Notes under the pieces: model-generated
What the model was told of the DNA's origin: nothing
The model's database searches: none
What the model saw: only the letters and a program-made list of their open reading frames with translations
From: Lantana camara
Lineage: Eukaryota; Streptophyta; Magnoliopsida; Lamiales; Verbenaceae
Assembly: GCA_037501455.1 (NCBI GenBank)
Contig: CM074857.1
Location: 31,826,001 to 31,890,000 of the forward strand
Length of the DNA stretch: 64,000 nucleotides
Reading direction: 5' to 3'
In this document: positions 31,706 through 44,360 of the stretch, in pieces
How the letters are laid out: the number at the start of each line of letters is the position of its first letter
Numbering within the stretch: position 1 is the stretch's first letter
Made by a program: the position numbers and the translations under genes

Positions 31706-33672
31706 CTATCCATGATTCTCCTCATGCTCTTCACTAATCCCTGCACTGTTAGGGCCATATGGAATAGGAGATATAGAACTAGAACTTTCCAACATGTGAC
31801 TACTAACCTTAGGATTATTCGTGGGGGTGACCGGCACTTTGGAAGTAGTGGGGGGCTGTACCACGGAAGAGGCTGGTTCGGTGGTTCCGCCTACTCGCTC
31901 TTTTGGAACTGTGTCTGGCCAAGAGTGGAGGGACGGAATCCCACTCAGTGGATCTGACTGCTGACACTGGCTCTCCCCCTGACCACTGAGTGGAGATGCA
32001 AAAAAATACTCTGTTTCGATGAAGTCACAATCTAAAGTGATAAACAGACGCCTGGTGGGCGGATGATAACACCTGTACCCCTTCTGGTAAACCCCATACC
32101 CGACAAAGACACATTTGAGAGAACAGGGGTCAAGTTTGGTTTTTTTATGTTTGGGAATATGAACGAAGACCGAGCAGCCAATGACCCGGGGTGGAAGAGC
32201 TAACACAGAAGGGATACTAACTTGTTTGGCGAGACACTGTAGAGGTGTTTCTAGGTTAAGAGACCTTGAGGGGAGTCGGTTAGCTAAGCAGACAGAGGTA
32301 GCAATAGCTTCAGGCCACATGGACTTTGGACACCGGGACTCGAGAAGAAGTGACCTAGACATCTCTAGAAGCTGGCGGTTTTTACGCTCAGCTACCCCAT
32401 TTTGCTGAGGGGTAGAAGGGCACGACGTTTGGTGTACTAGGCCATGTTTCTCAAAAAATTGTTTCATAGTGGTATTGACATACTCCCCCCATTGTCAGAC
32501 CTAAGCACCTGTATGTGAGAGTTATATTGTTTTTTGACCAACTGAAAAAATTCCATGAATTTATAGGGAACTTCAGACTTATTTTTGAGGAAATATACCC
32601 AAGTCATACGAGAGAAGTCATCGACAAATAAAACAAAATATTTAAATTCATGGCTCGAACCAGTGTTCGGGGAAGGTCCCCATACATCAGAGTGAATAAG
32701 AGAAAAAACTGACTTAGCACGAGAATTGGAAACTGAAAAAGATTGTCTATGACTCTTGGCAAGAATACATGTCTCACAAGAGATTTTATTCTGTTTAGAA
32801 AAAAGCTGAGAAAAAAGCAACTGGAGATACCCTAGCGATGGATGACCCGAACGACGGTGCCACAACCACTGTTGACGGTCCACTGTCCCTTGAGCGAGTG
32901 CTGTAGTTCCTTGTTGAGCCACCTCATCGACATAGTATAGACCCCCACGTTCAGTACCACGCCCAATCACTTTCCCCAAACGAATATCCTGTAACAGACA
33001 GAAACCGGGAAACATAAGCATGATACAATTCAACTCTTTCGTAATATGGCTAATGGACAGCAATTTACAAGACAAACTGGGAATATAAAGACAATTCTTT
33101 AAATTTATTATGGGAGATAGTGATAAGGTTCCAGCTCCAAGAACCGGGGCAAGAGCCCCGTTCGCATTCTGAATTGAAGTAATTTTCGGTATGACAAGAT
33201 CACTGAGATCAGACCTATCATTCGTCATGGTGTTGGTGGCCCCACAATCAAATATCCACCGAGTGGTACTACTGCCTGCCATATTTAGTGCCATACCGGA
33301 GTCCCTGTTATTTGAGTTGGGGTACAAACTGCACTTTTCGAGATTAGGGGTAACACAAGTATTATAATTAACAAAAGTGGGGGCTGATTTGCAATAATCC
33401 AAAAAAGTTAACTTTGAGGGGCATAAAAGAGAATATCCCCCTTCCCACTTATTACCTAGGGTTTGAGAGTTTCCCCCTTTACCACTCTCAGCCACCAAAC
33501 CTGCGAACCCCTTCTCTCCCTCTCCGCCATCTGCTGCTACAACGTTCTCCTCTTCTCCGCCGTCGGCTACCGTCGCCATCCCTCGCAGCAGACCGATGTT
33601 GCTCCGACGCTAGCTCTGCCAGCCCTCCGGGAACCCAATCAACTCATAGCACGTCTCCTTGACATGCCCAGG
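31706..33672 (-). pseudogene. Copia RLC-3 gag end, protease and integrase
   Basis: Minus strand from 33672: CYELIGFPEGW (second half of the zinc knuckle, the first half being beyond the Tekay insertion); protease WIFDCGATNTMT (about 33240); pre-integrase WHRRSGHPSLGYLQ with CETCILAKSH (about 32770); integrase core HSDVWGP, FVDDFSRMTWVYF and SDNGG (about 32495), then after a frameshift at 32464 PQQNGVAERKNR with the third acidic residue; and C-terminal GCSVFVHIPKHKKTKLDP, CVFVGYG. The linker towards RT follows at 31700-31460. Confidence 0.92.
33668..33672. repeat. Target-site duplication of Tekay-1 (left)
   Basis: CCAGG, repeated at 43315-43319. The bases lie in the zinc-knuckle codons of copia RLC-3. 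Confidence 0.95.
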
Positions 33673-36340
33673 TGTAACGCCCCGGTTTCCGGATGAACAG
33701 GTAAGCACGCCACGTGTGAGTTTGAGCGTAGGTTTTATTTTATTTCTTTTAATTTCATAATATTCGTACGTGGCATTCATATTTTTATAAAATTCATGAA
33801 ACATTATTTATATTAATTTTTTTAAATTCATATCATTGAAATTATTATTTCACGGCACGAAAAATAATTGTTGCATGAAATCGATACCGAGAGTGATAAA
33901 ATTACCAAATTGTCCCTAATTAAATATTTTCTAAAATATTAGGGACTCAATTGCATAAACTATTAGGGACTTGATTGAGCATATTTTAAATTATTGCATA
34001 CCTAATTGCATAACTTAAAGTCTTCAAGGATTTATTAGCAAAATTGGATTTTTCACCCAAACCAAGAATGGATGTATCGGTATAAGCTTCCTCAAGCTTC
34101 CTTGATCAATTTTATCCCAAAATTTGCCAAACTCATTTGCTCTCTCTCGGTTCCAAGAAGAATAGAAAAGGAAGAAGTTTTTTTCAATCAATCATCAAGA
34201 TTTCAAGAAATCATCCAAGTTTGGCAACTTGATCATCACCTTCATCCACTTTCTTCATTTCTTAGCTTTCAAGGTTGGTTTGCATGACATCCATGATTCT
34301 TGATCATTCTTGGAATAGCTAGGGTTTGAGTTTATTATGCTAGTTCAATTCTTAGTTGTGTTAAGCATGATTATAAGATGATAACATGAATTATTGCTTG
34401 ATTTCTAGTTTGATTCTTTGAATATTTGGTTTGAATGAGCAAGTATGATCATGTACATGAAACCTTGAAATTTTGTGGATATAGCATGTTTTATGTGTTT
34501 AAATGTTATAGTAGTGTATATTGAACATGTATGCATCATATTTCCATAAATTATAGCATTTGGGAGCAAAAATGGGATTTTGGGTTGCTTGGTTGATCTT
34601 TCCCGAGAGCATGCTCTGTTCTTGCTCTGTTTTTCAGTTGCAGGAACTGGGAACGACCGTTCCCAGCCTCAGGGCTTGGTGGGAACGGGCGTTCCCATCT
34701 CTTTTCAAAAATATGCGCGGCCGACTATGGGAACGGCCGTTCCCATTTTGGCCTTAGAGCCTGAAGGGCCGTTCCCAGCGTAGGCGCGCTTTAAAAATGG
34801 AAAACGTTGCCGCGTTTTCTGGGCAACGGGAACGACCGTTCCCAGTTACAAAGGAAGCCTGGAACGGCCGTTCCCAAGGGGCTGACAGAACAAAATTCAC
34901 TGCATAAAATTACGATTTTGACCCCTCGATCCAACGACTTCTTTGACCCCGAATTGCTATAATATGTGTTAATATGATGTGAAACGAAAAGTTATAATAC
35001 CACATTGCATTTTCGTGATCGTCTCGACATGTTTTCGCCGTTCGTCCTATTTTGGTCATTTTAGGTCATTTCTCATGAATGTACGTCGTATTTGCACAGG
35101 TCACGAGGGCGTGGACGGGGAGCAAGCTCCTTAGAACGCTTCTTTATTTTATTTTGCAAGAAAGGTGAGGTTTGGTTTTGGTAAAATAAACCCTACAACC
35201 CTTATGTGTGAGTTTTCGGCCAAAACATATTATATTTATAAACGTTTCAAAGTAATGGATATTTCAAGCATGAAAGTATTGATTGTCATGGTTTTCAAGC
35301 AAGTTTGGCGAGTACATGATTGCACGTGGGCCCGAGGGTAATTCTTGAGCCAACCGGGAAAGCAAGGGCTGACGGGTAACTCCTGAATTATCCTCACATT
35401 GTTAGGATCACCCCCGAAGCCACTAGGAGATTAGTGGTGGAAGGAGTTCCGTGTCTAGAGGGTCATGTCCTCTACACACACCATGTCGTGGATAGTCGAG
35501 CCTTGCAAACTCGCTATCACCCGGAGGAAGAAGGAGACTGGGGATTAATCCGGCATGTCGGGTTATCCTCGGGTTATTGCATGTTTCAAGTATGAAATTG
35601 TCTATGTGAGCACTAAAATATAATGCATGATCACTTATTTACCAATCAAGCAAGCATGATCACGTATTGTTCACGATTGGGAGTTCGGTTGGAGATTGCC
35701 CTTGCTCGCCGGGGCCACATGTTCATGATATTGACAAGCATGATTAATTAAACGTATTAAAATGGATAGTTGTAATCTCGGGCAAAAGATAAGATTTCTT
35801 GAACTATATAATTATTGTTTTCTAAAGTTTTTACCCGAGGCTACAACTTGCATGTGACGTGTGCTATATTTATTATTGTCCCTCACTCAGTCTTCGGTAG
35901 ACTGATACTCCACTTTTCAGGTACCTTTTGAGCGTGGTTGTACTAGGCGGGAATTGGTCGAGTCTTGCATCATCACGGGCCTAGCTTGTACCTTTCATGT
36001 ACATAATTTTGCTAGATATCACGTCATGTTATGATTAGTACATTTTGAATACTTAGTTATGTATATAATTGAGAGATGATAATGTATTGATAGTACGAAT
36101 TGGTACCTATATGTATCTATGTAATAAATATGGTACCTATACGTATATATGAATGACTTTATTGCTTCCGCTTTTCTATTCATGTTTGTTGATTTTGTTT
36201 GGGGAGAGTGTCCCGCCTAGAGCGTCGTTTTGTTGTCACCCGTTCGCTGTGGTCTTGGTTTATGTATGAACTGTCCATTTCATACGTGGATCGAGGCTAT
36301 AGTGCGGGGGATGTGGCGCCTTGGGGTCTAGGGTGCTACA
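33673..36340 (+). repeat. Tekay-1 5' LTR (2,668 bp)
   Basis: Starts TGTAACGCCCCGG and ends GGGTGCTACA. It carries the palindrome array at 34647-34876, absent from the 3' LTR. The last 130 bases resemble the LARD-1 LTR end. Confidence 0.95.
34647..34876. repeat. Six copies of a GGGAACGGCCGTTCCC-type palindrome
   Basis: Copies at 34647-34666 (centre GACC), 34680-34697 (centre GGGC), 34727-34746 (perfect 20-bp palindrome), 34763-34778 (left arm damaged), 34828-34843 (centre GACC) and 34859-34876. Start-to-start spacing is 33, 47, 36, 65 and 31 bases. The spacers are unrelated to each other, so the palindrome itself is what is repeated. Confidence 0.93.
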
Positions 36341-36348
36341 TCTACAGG

Positions 36349-36360
36349 TGGTATCAGAGC
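36349..36360 (+). other. Primer-binding site of Tekay-1
   Basis: TGGTATCAGAGC, 8 bases after the LTR, complementary to initiator tRNA-Met. Confidence 0.92.
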
Positions 36361-36595
36361 CCGGTTGCAAAACCGAGGTTCTCGAGTCGTGTCAAGTCAG
36401 TCTAGGTCGCACGGCATAGGATTATGTGGTATTTGGGAGTCTGCATTGGGTTGATTTACTTGATTTACTCCCTTACTTGTGTTAATTGTACTAATTGATC
36501 TTCCTTGAAAATGTACTACTTGACATTATTGAAATTATATGCACACATTTGCATTTATTGATCAAGCCACGCATGTTTAGTGATCTAATTTCAGG

Positions 36596-39500
36596 ATGGA
36601 GCACGACAGACATTCTAGTGATCGATCCTCGAGGCACAGGCATCATCATCGCCGACATCATCGCCGCGAGAGATCACCACCTCCTCCACCTGCCCAGGCA
36701 CAACCCCAGGATTTTATGAACGCAGTAGTGGGGCTAATCGATCAAAGGCTACAAGAAAGGGTTACTCTACCACCTCCAGCGCCAGTAGCACCTCCGGAGA
36801 ACCCCATTTCTGCTATCTTGCGAGAGTTTCAGAATCAGCGTCCCCCGAAGTTCTATAAGGGAGACGACATCCAGGCAGAGATGTGGTTGAAGGAGATTGA
36901 GAGGATTTGGCAGCTTATTCCTTGTGACAGTCAGGAGAAGGCTCGTTGCACTCTTACTCTTATTCAGGGTGAGGCCTACTCCTGGTGGGAGAGCACAGAG
37001 ATCGTTCTGGAGGCAGCAAGGACCGAGATTACTTGGGAGGTTTTTGTACGGGAGTTCAGAAACAAGTATATTCCTCCAGCTTCCCGTACCCGCAGATTGA
37101 GAGAGTTTACAGAGTTAAAGCAGGGAGGTCGATCCGTGGGTCAGTACATCGCCGAGTTCGAGAGACTTTCTCGCTATGCACCCAACATAGCGAACGATGA
37201 CTTTCACAAGGCGATGCAGTTTGTTCAGGGGTTGAGACCGGACATCCAGGATGCACTGAAAGCGGCTAATACGAGCACCTGGGCAAAGGCTACTGCAAAG
37301 GCCCTGAAGGTTGAAGATTCCGATAGTGCTAGGAGGGCTACTCAGCGAGCAGGACAGGTTTCTGGCTCGAGATCAGGCCAGGGTTCGAGTTCAGGAAAAA
37401 GGCCGATGGTTTACTCTGTACCTCCAGCTCAGAGGGATACTGGAAAGAAACCTAAGTTCACCGGGCCAGTACAGAGGGGTCCGAGAGCTCCAGCACCACC
37501 CCAGCCACCTCAGAAATCGGGATGTAGATGGTGTGGACATCCTACGCACACCTATGATAACTGCAGACGCTGGTTAGGTTTATGTTTGATCTGCGGGAGC
37601 AACGAGCACCTGGTGGATGGTTGTCCGGATCGTCAGGATCCACCACCTGCAGGACCGAGGCCACTAGTGAGAGCTCGGGCTTATGCACTTGCAGGAGAGG
37701 AGCAGGAGGCTGATATCGACCCCGCTGCAGTAGTTGAAGGTATTATTTGCATCCATGGCACGAACATCCATACATTATTTGATCCAGGAGCTACACACTC
37801 CTTTCTTGCGCACTCTATTGCTATCACTTTGTCTTTGCCTGCTATGTGTACTTCTGTGCGCTATATAGTTAGTACTCCTTTTGGTAGTAGGCGAGAGACG
37901 GATCAGGTTTTCAGGGATGTTCCAGTTGTGATTGAAGGCCGGGAATTTCTGACAGATTTTATTGTTATGCCGATGGAGAGATACGGGGCTATTTTGGGGA
38001 TGGAATGGTTATACAGGCATTGTGCTACCGTAGACTGCCGGGCTAAGAAGGTTCAGTTGGGTTCAGAGGTTGTTACGGGCTGTACTTCGAAGACCGTACC
38101 CCTACTTTCCTTTTCAGAGGCTCAGAAGTTAGTCAGGGACGGGGCTACAGGGTTTATTGCTTATATTTTGAACAAGCCCAAGGATCAGGTGAAGTTAGAG
38201 GACACTGAAGTGGTAAAGGAATTTCCAGAAGTATTCCCAGAGAAATTGGATTCTTTGCCTCCGGAGCGAGAGATTGAATTTGTGGTTGATCTTTTCCCGA
38301 ATGCTGAGCCGTATTCAAAGACTCCTTATCGGATGGCTCCAGCTGAGTTGAAGGAATTAAAAGTGCAGCTTGAGGCTTTGTTGGAAGTTGGGTACATTCG
38401 GCCGAGTTCTTCGTCGTGGGGAGCACCGGTATTGTTTGTAAAGAAAAAGGACGGGACTCTAAGAATGTGCATCGATTACAGGGAGTTGAACAGGATGACT
38501 ATTAAGAACAAGTACCCCCTCCCACATATCGAGGAATTATTCGATATACTTCAGGGTTCCAAAGTGTATTCGAAACTGGATTTAAGGCAGGGGTATTATC
38601 AGCTGCGAATCCGAGCCGAGGACATTCCAAAGACAGGATTCAATACTCGGTACGGGCACTATGAGTTCGTGGTTATGCCATTTGGGTTAACTAACGCCCC
38701 TGCAGCTTTTATGGATATGATGCACCGGATATTCAGGCCTTTTCTCGACAAGTTCGTGGTGATTTTCATTGATGATATTCTGGTCTTCTCAAAAACAGCC
38801 GAGGAGCACGCGAGACATCTCAGGCTCGTTCTTCAGACTTTGAAAGAGCATCAGTTATTTGCTAAGTTTAGCAACTGTGAATTTTGGATAGATCGGGTTT
38901 CCTTCTTGGGGCATGTGATTTCAGGAAAAGGGTTGGAAGTCGATCCCTCGAAAATCGAGGCCGTGCTTAAGTGGGAGAAACCAAAGAATGCCTCGGAGAT
39001 TAGAAGCTTCTTGGGATTGGCCGGTTACTACAGAAGGTTTGTTCAGGACTTCTCTAAGATTGCTGCACCCTTAACCCGGTTGACAAAGAAGGATGTTAAA
39101 TTTGTCTGGGACGAAAAGTGTGATCAAAGCTTTAATTTTCTGAAAGAAAAGTTAGTCTCAGCTCCGGTATTAACCTTACCAGAAGGTTCAGAAGAGTATG
39201 CAGTGTATACAGATGCTTCTAAAGAAGGCTTAGGTTGTGTTTTGACTCAGAAAGGAAGAGTGATCGCTTATGCTTCTCGAAAGCTAAAGGAATATGAAAG
39301 GAATTATCCGACACACGACCTAGAGCTTGCAGCTGTGATCTTTGCGCTCGGGAAATGGAGACATTATCTTTACGGGACTTCCTTCGAGATTTTTACCGAC
39401 CACAAAAGCCTCCAGTATTTATTCACGCAGAAGGACTTGAATATGAGGCAACGGCGTTGGATGGAAAAGTTAGAAGATTATGATTGCACAATTAAGTACC

Positions 39501-41095
39501 ATCCCGGGAAAGCCAATGTGGTCGCCGATGCACTTAGCAGGAAGGCGAGTGTATCGAGTTTAGAAATAAAGGAAAGTGAGGAAGTTGTCCCGATTGTGCT
39601 AAAGGCTCGGGTTTCTAATATCACAGTTCAGCCGGAATTGAAGTATCAGTTATTTGAGGCTCAGAATAGGGATCCGGAAGTACAGAAGCTTGTAAGTAAA
39701 GCTAAGGATGACCCGGAGAGTCCGTTTGGGTTTGATGAGACCGGGTTGCTTCGGTTTAAAAACAGGGTAGTAGTACCTGAAGAGTTGAGACGGGTCCTAC
39801 TCGAAGAAGCTCACAAGTCGGCTTACTCGATCCACCCAGGAGGAAATAAAATGTATAAAGATTTGAAGCAATATTATTGGTGGAACGGAATGAAGAGAGA
39901 CGTGGCAGAATACGTGAAACATTGCTTGACTTGTCAGAAAGTGAAAGCTGAGTATCAAAAACCCGCGGGACTTCTACAGCTGTTACCTATTCCCGAGTGG
40001 AAGTGGGAACAAGTAACGATGGACTTTGTTTCCGGATTACCGAAGGTTAAAGGCGGGTTTGATGGAATTTGGGTGATCGTGGATAGATTCACAAAGTCTG
40101 CTCACTTTCTACCGGTCCGGATGTCCTATAAGATTCCGAAGTTGGCTGAAATCTATAATAGAGAGATTATTCGACTTCATGGTATTCCGGTAAGCATAGT
40201 TTCAGATCGAGACCCGAGGTTCACTTCTAAGTTGTGGCAGGAATTACAGGCTGTCTTGGGGACGAAACTTAAGTTCAGTACAGCTTTTCACCCTCAAACA
40301 GACGGTCAGACGGAAAGGTTAATCAGGTATTTGGAAGATCTTCTTCGGGCTTGCGCGATGGATTTTCAGAACTCTTGGGCAAAACAGCTTCCCTTGATCG
40401 AGTTTGCTTATAATAACAGCTTTCAGGCTTCGATTGGGATGGCTCCTTACGAGTTACTTTATGGAAGAAAGTGCCGATCTCCGTTGTTCTTTGACTTGGA
40501 AGAATGGAAGTGGTCGAAACAGGAAGGGGTAAAGAAAGGTGAAAGGTTCGAAAGGCCTTCCAGAGTCGTTCAGGCTATGATTGAAAAGGTTCAAACGATT
40601 CAACAACGGATGAAAGCCGCGCAAGATAGACAGAAAAGTTATGCTGATAAGCGCCGAAGGGATCTAGAGTTCGAAGTGGGTGATCGGGTTTTCTTGAAGG
40701 TGTCACCAAGGAAAGGTTTCACCCGGATCGGGAAAGGAGGAAAGCTTAATCCTCGCTACTTAGGTCCGTTCGAGATTCTTGAAAGAATAGGCGAGGTAGC
40801 CTATCGACTGGACCTACCACCGAGTCTCACGGGAATTCACAACGTGTTCCACGTATCTCAGCTGAGAAAATATTACCCCGATGAGACTACGATTCTCCCC
40901 GTAGAAGAAGTAGAGCTGGAACCGAATTTGACATTTATTCAGAGGCCGGTTAAGATTATGGATCGGAAATTTCAGGAATTGAGAAACCGGAAGATTCCCA
41001 TGGTTAAAGTATTGTGGAGAAGCGATAAAACCGAGGAAGCCACTTGGGAAACGGAAGATAAAATGAAACGGTTCCACCCGGAATTATTCGAGTAA
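36596..41095 (+). CDS. Tekay-1 gag-pol polyprotein (1,499 residues, uninterrupted)
   Basis: A single open frame codes for the capsid and enzymes that copy the element's RNA into DNA and integrate it. Domains: gag (about residues 70-250, [18 protein letters not shown]); two zinc knuckles, [14 protein letters not shown] (about 309) and [14 protein letters not shown] (about 330); protease DPGATHSF (396); RT with LRQGYYQL and FIDD (724-727); RNase H YTDASKEG (Asp 873); integrase HHCC finger (about 1072-1115), core with [15 protein letters not shown] and QTDGQTER; and C-terminal chromodomain-like VKVLWRS, EEATWE (about 1468-1484). The frame starts at the first ATG after the leader. All catalytic residues I looked for are present, so this copy could be functional apart from its damaged 3' LTR. 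Confidence 0.96.
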   Translation: MEHDRHSSDRSSRHRHHHRRHHRRERSPPPPPAQAQPQDFMNAVVGLIDQRLQERVTLPPPAPVAPPENPISAILREFQNQRPPKFYKGDDIQAEMWLKEIERIWQLIPCDSQEKARCTLTLIQGEAYSWWESTEIVLEAARTEITWEVFVREFRNKYIPPASRTRRLREFTELKQGGRSVGQYIAEFERLSRYAPNIANDDFHKAMQFVQGLRPDIQDALKAANTSTWAKATAKALKVEDSDSARRATQRAGQVSGSRSGQGSSSGKRPMVYSVPPAQRDTGKKPKFTGPVQRGPRAPAPPQPPQKSGCRWCGHPTHTYDNCRRWLGLCLICGSNEHLVDGCPDRQDPPPAGPRPLVRARAYALAGEEQEADIDPAAVVEGIICIHGTNIHTLFDPGATHSFLAHSIAITLSLPAMCTSVRYIVSTPFGSRRETDQVFRDVPVVIEGREFLTDFIVMPMERYGAILGMEWLYRHCATVDCRAKKVQLGSEVVTGCTSKTVPLLSFSEAQKLVRDGATGFIAYILNKPKDQVKLEDTEVVKEFPEVFPEKLDSLPPEREIEFVVDLFPNAEPYSKTPYRMAPAELKELKVQLEALLEVGYIRPSSSSWGAPVLFVKKKDGTLRMCIDYRELNRMTIKNKYPLPHIEELFDILQGSKVYSKLDLRQGYYQLRIRAEDIPKTGFNTRYGHYEFVVMPFGLTNAPAAFMDMMHRIFRPFLDKFVVIFIDDILVFSKTAEEHARHLRLVLQTLKEHQLFAKFSNCEFWIDRVSFLGHVISGKGLEVDPSKIEAVLKWEKPKNASEIRSFLGLAGYYRRFVQDFSKIAAPLTRLTKKDVKFVWDEKCDQSFNFLKEKLVSAPVLTLPEGSEEYAVYTDASKEGLGCVLTQKGRVIAYASRKLKEYERNYPTHDLELAAVIFALGKWRHYLYGTSFEIFTDHKSLQYLFTQKDLNMRQRRWMEKLEDYDCTIKYHPGKANVVADALSRKASVSSLEIKESEEVVPIVLKARVSNITVQPELKYQLFEAQNRDPEVQKLVSKAKDDPESPFGFDETGLLRFKNRVVVPEELRRVLLEEAHKSAYSIHPGGNKMYKDLKQYYWWNGMKRDVAEYVKHCLTCQKVKAEYQKPAGLLQLLPIPEWKWEQVTMDFVSGLPKVKGGFDGIWVIVDRFTKSAHFLPVRMSYKIPKLAEIYNREIIRLHGIPVSIVSDRDPRFTSKLWQELQAVLGTKLKFSTAFHPQTDGQTERLIRYLEDLLRACAMDFQNSWAKQLPLIEFAYNNSFQASIGMAPYELLYGRKCRSPLFFDLEEWKWSKQEGVKKGERFERPSRVVQAMIEKVQTIQQRMKAAQDRQKSYADKRRRDLEFEVGDRVFLKVSPRKGFTRIGKGGKLNPRYLGPFEILERIGEVAYRLDLPPSLTGIHNVFHVSQLRKYYPDETTILPVEEVELEPNLTFIQRPVKIMDRKFQELRNRKIPMVKVLWRSDKTEEATWETEDKMKRFHPELFE

Positions 41096-41125
41096 GACTA
41101 GAGAATCTGGGGACCAGATTCTTCT

Positions 41126-41138
41126 AAGGGGGGGAGAG
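41126..41138 (+). other. Polypurine tract of Tekay-1
   Basis: AAGGGGGGGAGAG, one base before the 3' LTR, resembling GAAGGAGGGGAGA of LARD-1. Confidence 0.88.
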
Positions 41139-41139
41139 T

Positions 41140-43314
41140 TGTAACGCCCCGGTTTCCGGATGAACAGGTAAGCACGCCACGTGTGAGTTTGAGCGTAGGT
41201 TTTATTTTATTTCTTTTAATTTCATAATATTCGTACGTGGCATTATATTTTTATAAAATTCATGAAACATTATTTATATTAATTTTTTTAAATTCATATC
41301 ATTGAAATTATTATTTCACGGCACGAAAAATAATTGTTGCATGAAATCGATACCGAGAGTGATAAAATTACCAAATTGTCCCTAATTAAATATTTTCTAA
41401 AATATTAGGGACTCAATTGCATAAACTATTAGGGACTTGATTGAGCATATTTTAAATTATTGCATACCTAATTGCATAACTTAAAGTCTTCAAGGATTTA
41501 TTAGCAAAATTGGATTTTTCACCCAAACCAAGAATGGATGTATCGGTATAAGCTTCCTCAAGCTTCCTTGATCAATTTTATCCCAAAATTTGCCAAACTC
41601 ATTTGCTCTCTCTCGGTTCCAAGAAGAATAGAAAAGGAAGAAGTTTTTTTCAATCAATCATCAAGATTTCAAGAAATCATCCAAGTTTGGCAACTTGATC
41701 ATCACCTTCATCCACTTTCTTCATTTCTTAGCTTTCAAGGTTGGTTTGCATGACATCCATGATTCTTGATCATTCTTGGAATAGCTAGGGTTTGAGTTTA
41801 TTATGCTAGTTCAATTCTTAGTTGTGTTAAGCATGATTATAAGATGATAACATGAATTATTGCTTGATTTCTAGTTTGATTCTTTGAATATTTGGTTTGA
41901 ATGAGCAAGTATGATCATGTACATGATATGTGTTAATATGTGTTAATATGATGTGAAACGAAAAGTTATAATACCACATTGCATTTTCGTGATCGTCTCG
42001 ACATGTTTTCGCCGTTCGTCCTATTTTGGTCATTTTAGGTCATTTCTCATGAATGTACGTCGTATTTGCACAGGTCACGAGGGCGTGGACGGGGAGCAAG
42101 CTCCTTAGAACGCTTCTTTATTTTATTTTGCAAGAAAGGTGAGGTTTGGTTTTGGTAAAATAAACCCTACAACCCTTATGTGTGAGTTTTCGGCCAAAAC
42201 ATATTATATTTATAAACGTTTCAAAGTAATGGATATTTCAAGCATGAAAGTATTGATTGTCATGGTTTTCAAGCAAGTTTGGCGAGTACATGATTGCACG
42301 TGGGCCCGAGGGTAATTCTTGAGCCAACCGGGAAAGCAAGGGCTGACGGGTAACTCCTGAATTATCCTCACATTGTTGGGATCACCCCCGAAGCCACTAG
42401 GAGATTAGTGGTGGAAGGAGTTCCGTGTCTAGAGGGTCATGTCCTCTACACACACCATGTCGTGGATAGTCGAGCCTTGCAAACTCGCTATCACCCGGAG
42501 GAAGAAGGAGACTGGGGATTAATCCGGCATGTCGGGTTATCCTCGGGTTATTGCATGTTTCAAGTATGAAATTGTCTATGTGAGCACTAAAATATAATGC
42601 ATGATCACTTATTTACCAATCAAGCAAGCATGATCACGTATTGTTCACGATTGGGAGTTCGGTTGGAGATTGCCCTTGCTCGCCGGGGCCACATGTTCAT
42701 GATATTGACAAGCATGATTAATTAAACGTATTAAAATGGATAGTTGTAATCTCGGGCAAAAGATAAGATTTCTTGAACTATATAATTATTGTTTTCTAAA
42801 GTTTTTACCCGAGGCTACAACTTGCATGTGACGTGTGCTATATTTATTATTGCCCCTCACTCAGTCTTCGGTAGACTGATACTCCACTTTTCAGGTACCT
42901 TTTGAGCGTGGTTGTACTAGGCGGGAATTGGTCGAGTCTTGCATCATCACGGGCCTAGCTTGTACCTTTCATGTACATACTTTTGCTAGATATCACGTCA
43001 TGTTATGATTAGTACATTTTGAATACTTAGTTATGTATATAATTGAGAGATGATAATGTATTGATAGTACGAATTGGTACCTATATGTATCTATGTAATA
43101 AATATGGTACCTATACGTATATATGAATGACTTTATTGCTTCCGCTTTTCTATTCATGTTTGTTGATTTTGTTTGGGGAGAGTGTCCCGCCTAGAGCGTC
43201 GTTTTGTTGTCACCCGTTCGTTGTGGTCTTGGTTTATGTATGAACTGTCCATTTCATACGTGGATCGAGGCTATAGTGCGGGGGATGTGGCGCCTTGGGG
43301 TCTAGGGTGCTACA
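41140..43314 (+). repeat. Tekay-1 3' LTR (2,175 bp, internally deleted)
   Basis: Collinear with the 5' LTR except that the equivalent of 34461-34962 is missing. At the junction (41937-41956) TATGTGTTAA is present twice, where the 5' LTR has it once. The deletion removes all six palindromes. Confidence 0.95.
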
Positions 43315-43319
43315 CCAGG
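43315..43319. repeat. Target-site duplication of Tekay-1 (right)
   Basis: CCAGG, identical to 33668-33672. Copia RLC-3 gag resumes directly. Confidence 0.95.
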
Positions 43320-44281
43320 TCTTCCACACTTGCTGCACCTGACCGGATATTTGGTCACGCCGCCGTCCCGTCGTGATGGTACGGTGGTTCTTCCCGGCAC
43401 GCCTGATCGGGGCTTGGTGGCATACCCCGGAGCTGTCCCCTATTTTGGCGGTCCTTGAGCCACAAATCCGAACCCTATACCTGAGGCTCCGGCTGATGGT
43501 GGGCCCTCTCCCCTGTTCTGTCCTTCTTGGTCCGTTCCCATGATGCCCCGTCGCATCCCCTCGCTGCGGATGGCGACGTATGGCCGTTCCACAGATGGGA
43601 GCGGTGTCTCTTTGAGTAGATCCCGTCTTTCTCCATCGAATTTGTCACTAACTCCGGCAAGGAACTAAAATAGATGGTTCTCTGATCTCAACCGATTAAA
43701 CGTGGCTATGTCTTCCTCATGTACCATGGGGTTCGGCTGTCTAACGTCGATCTCTCGCCAAATCTGTTGAATATTGTTGTAGTATCGTTCACTACTATCT
43801 TCTCCTTGTTTCAGATTGTTGGCTCTGGTGGTGAGATCGTAGATTTGAAGGCCATCGCCTCCCTGGCTGTAGGTGGCGAGGAGCCCCTCCCACAACGCCT
43901 TGTCTGACGGATACTCGGCATAGTAGGTGATGAGTTCTTGTTCCATGTTCTCAAGGAGCCAGGAGCATACGATGAGATCATCCTGTTCCCATTGAGGATA
44001 TTCCGGTTGGCTAGGTAGTGGTGGTGGGGGTGTTCCTGTAATATGTCTGAGTTTTCCTCGGCCTCCGATTGCTAACTTCATCAGACGAGCCCACAGGGAG
44101 AAATTGAATTGATTAAGTTTAATGTTGATTGATATTGTTTGTGGTATATGGTTTTGAGTATTCTGAGTATTCTGGGTTTGGGGCTGCAGGTTACTAATCA
44201 GGCTAGCGAGCTGTGTGGCAAGGAAATCCGCGAGCTGTTGCGGTCCCATGCCGGTGCTGGACTGTGTGTTGTTGGTTTCGG
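43320..44281 (-). pseudogene. Copia RLC-3 gag
   Basis: Minus strand from ATG at 44281: MAETNNTQSSTGMGPQQLA, then ISINIKLNQFNFSLWARLMK, WEQDDLIVCSWLLENMEQEL and LWEGLLATYS, which is the copia Retrotran_gag_3/UBN2 type. A stop at 43665 follows SENHLF, after which FLAGVSDKFD-like sequence continues. The first half of the CCHC knuckle (CSKCGRPG) ends at the Tekay insertion point. The second half is at 33672 and below. Confidence 0.9.
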
Positions 44282-44349
44282 CCATGGCCGAGAAATAGGT
44301 ACCGGTAGATGATGAGCAAGAACACGGATCACTGTGTGATCGAATTCCG

Positions 44350-44360
44350 CTCTGATACCA
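44350..44360 (-). other. Primer-binding site of copia RLC-3
   Basis: The plus strand reads CTCTGATACCA, i.e. minus-strand TGGTATCAGAG, abutting the LTR that starts at 44361. Confidence 0.88.

Larger units (their letters stand above)
33673..43314 (+). mobile_element. Tekay-1: near-intact Ty3/gypsy chromovirus-type retrotransposon (9.6 kb)
   Basis: LTRs at 33673-36340 and 41140-43314, initiator-Met primer site, one open gag-pol frame, polypurine tract, and 5-bp duplication CCAGG. The LTRs differ by four substitutions and one 1-bp indel that I could see, plus a 502-bp deletion in the 3' LTR. The C-terminal chromodomain-like motif and long LTRs fit the Tekay/Del lineage. It is nested in copia RLC-3, which is nested in copia RLC-2, which is in a neprosin exon. 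Confidence 0.95.

Noticed and set aside
34560..34783. Two open frames over the palindrome array
   Set aside because: They arise from the repeated palindrome and lie inside an LTR.
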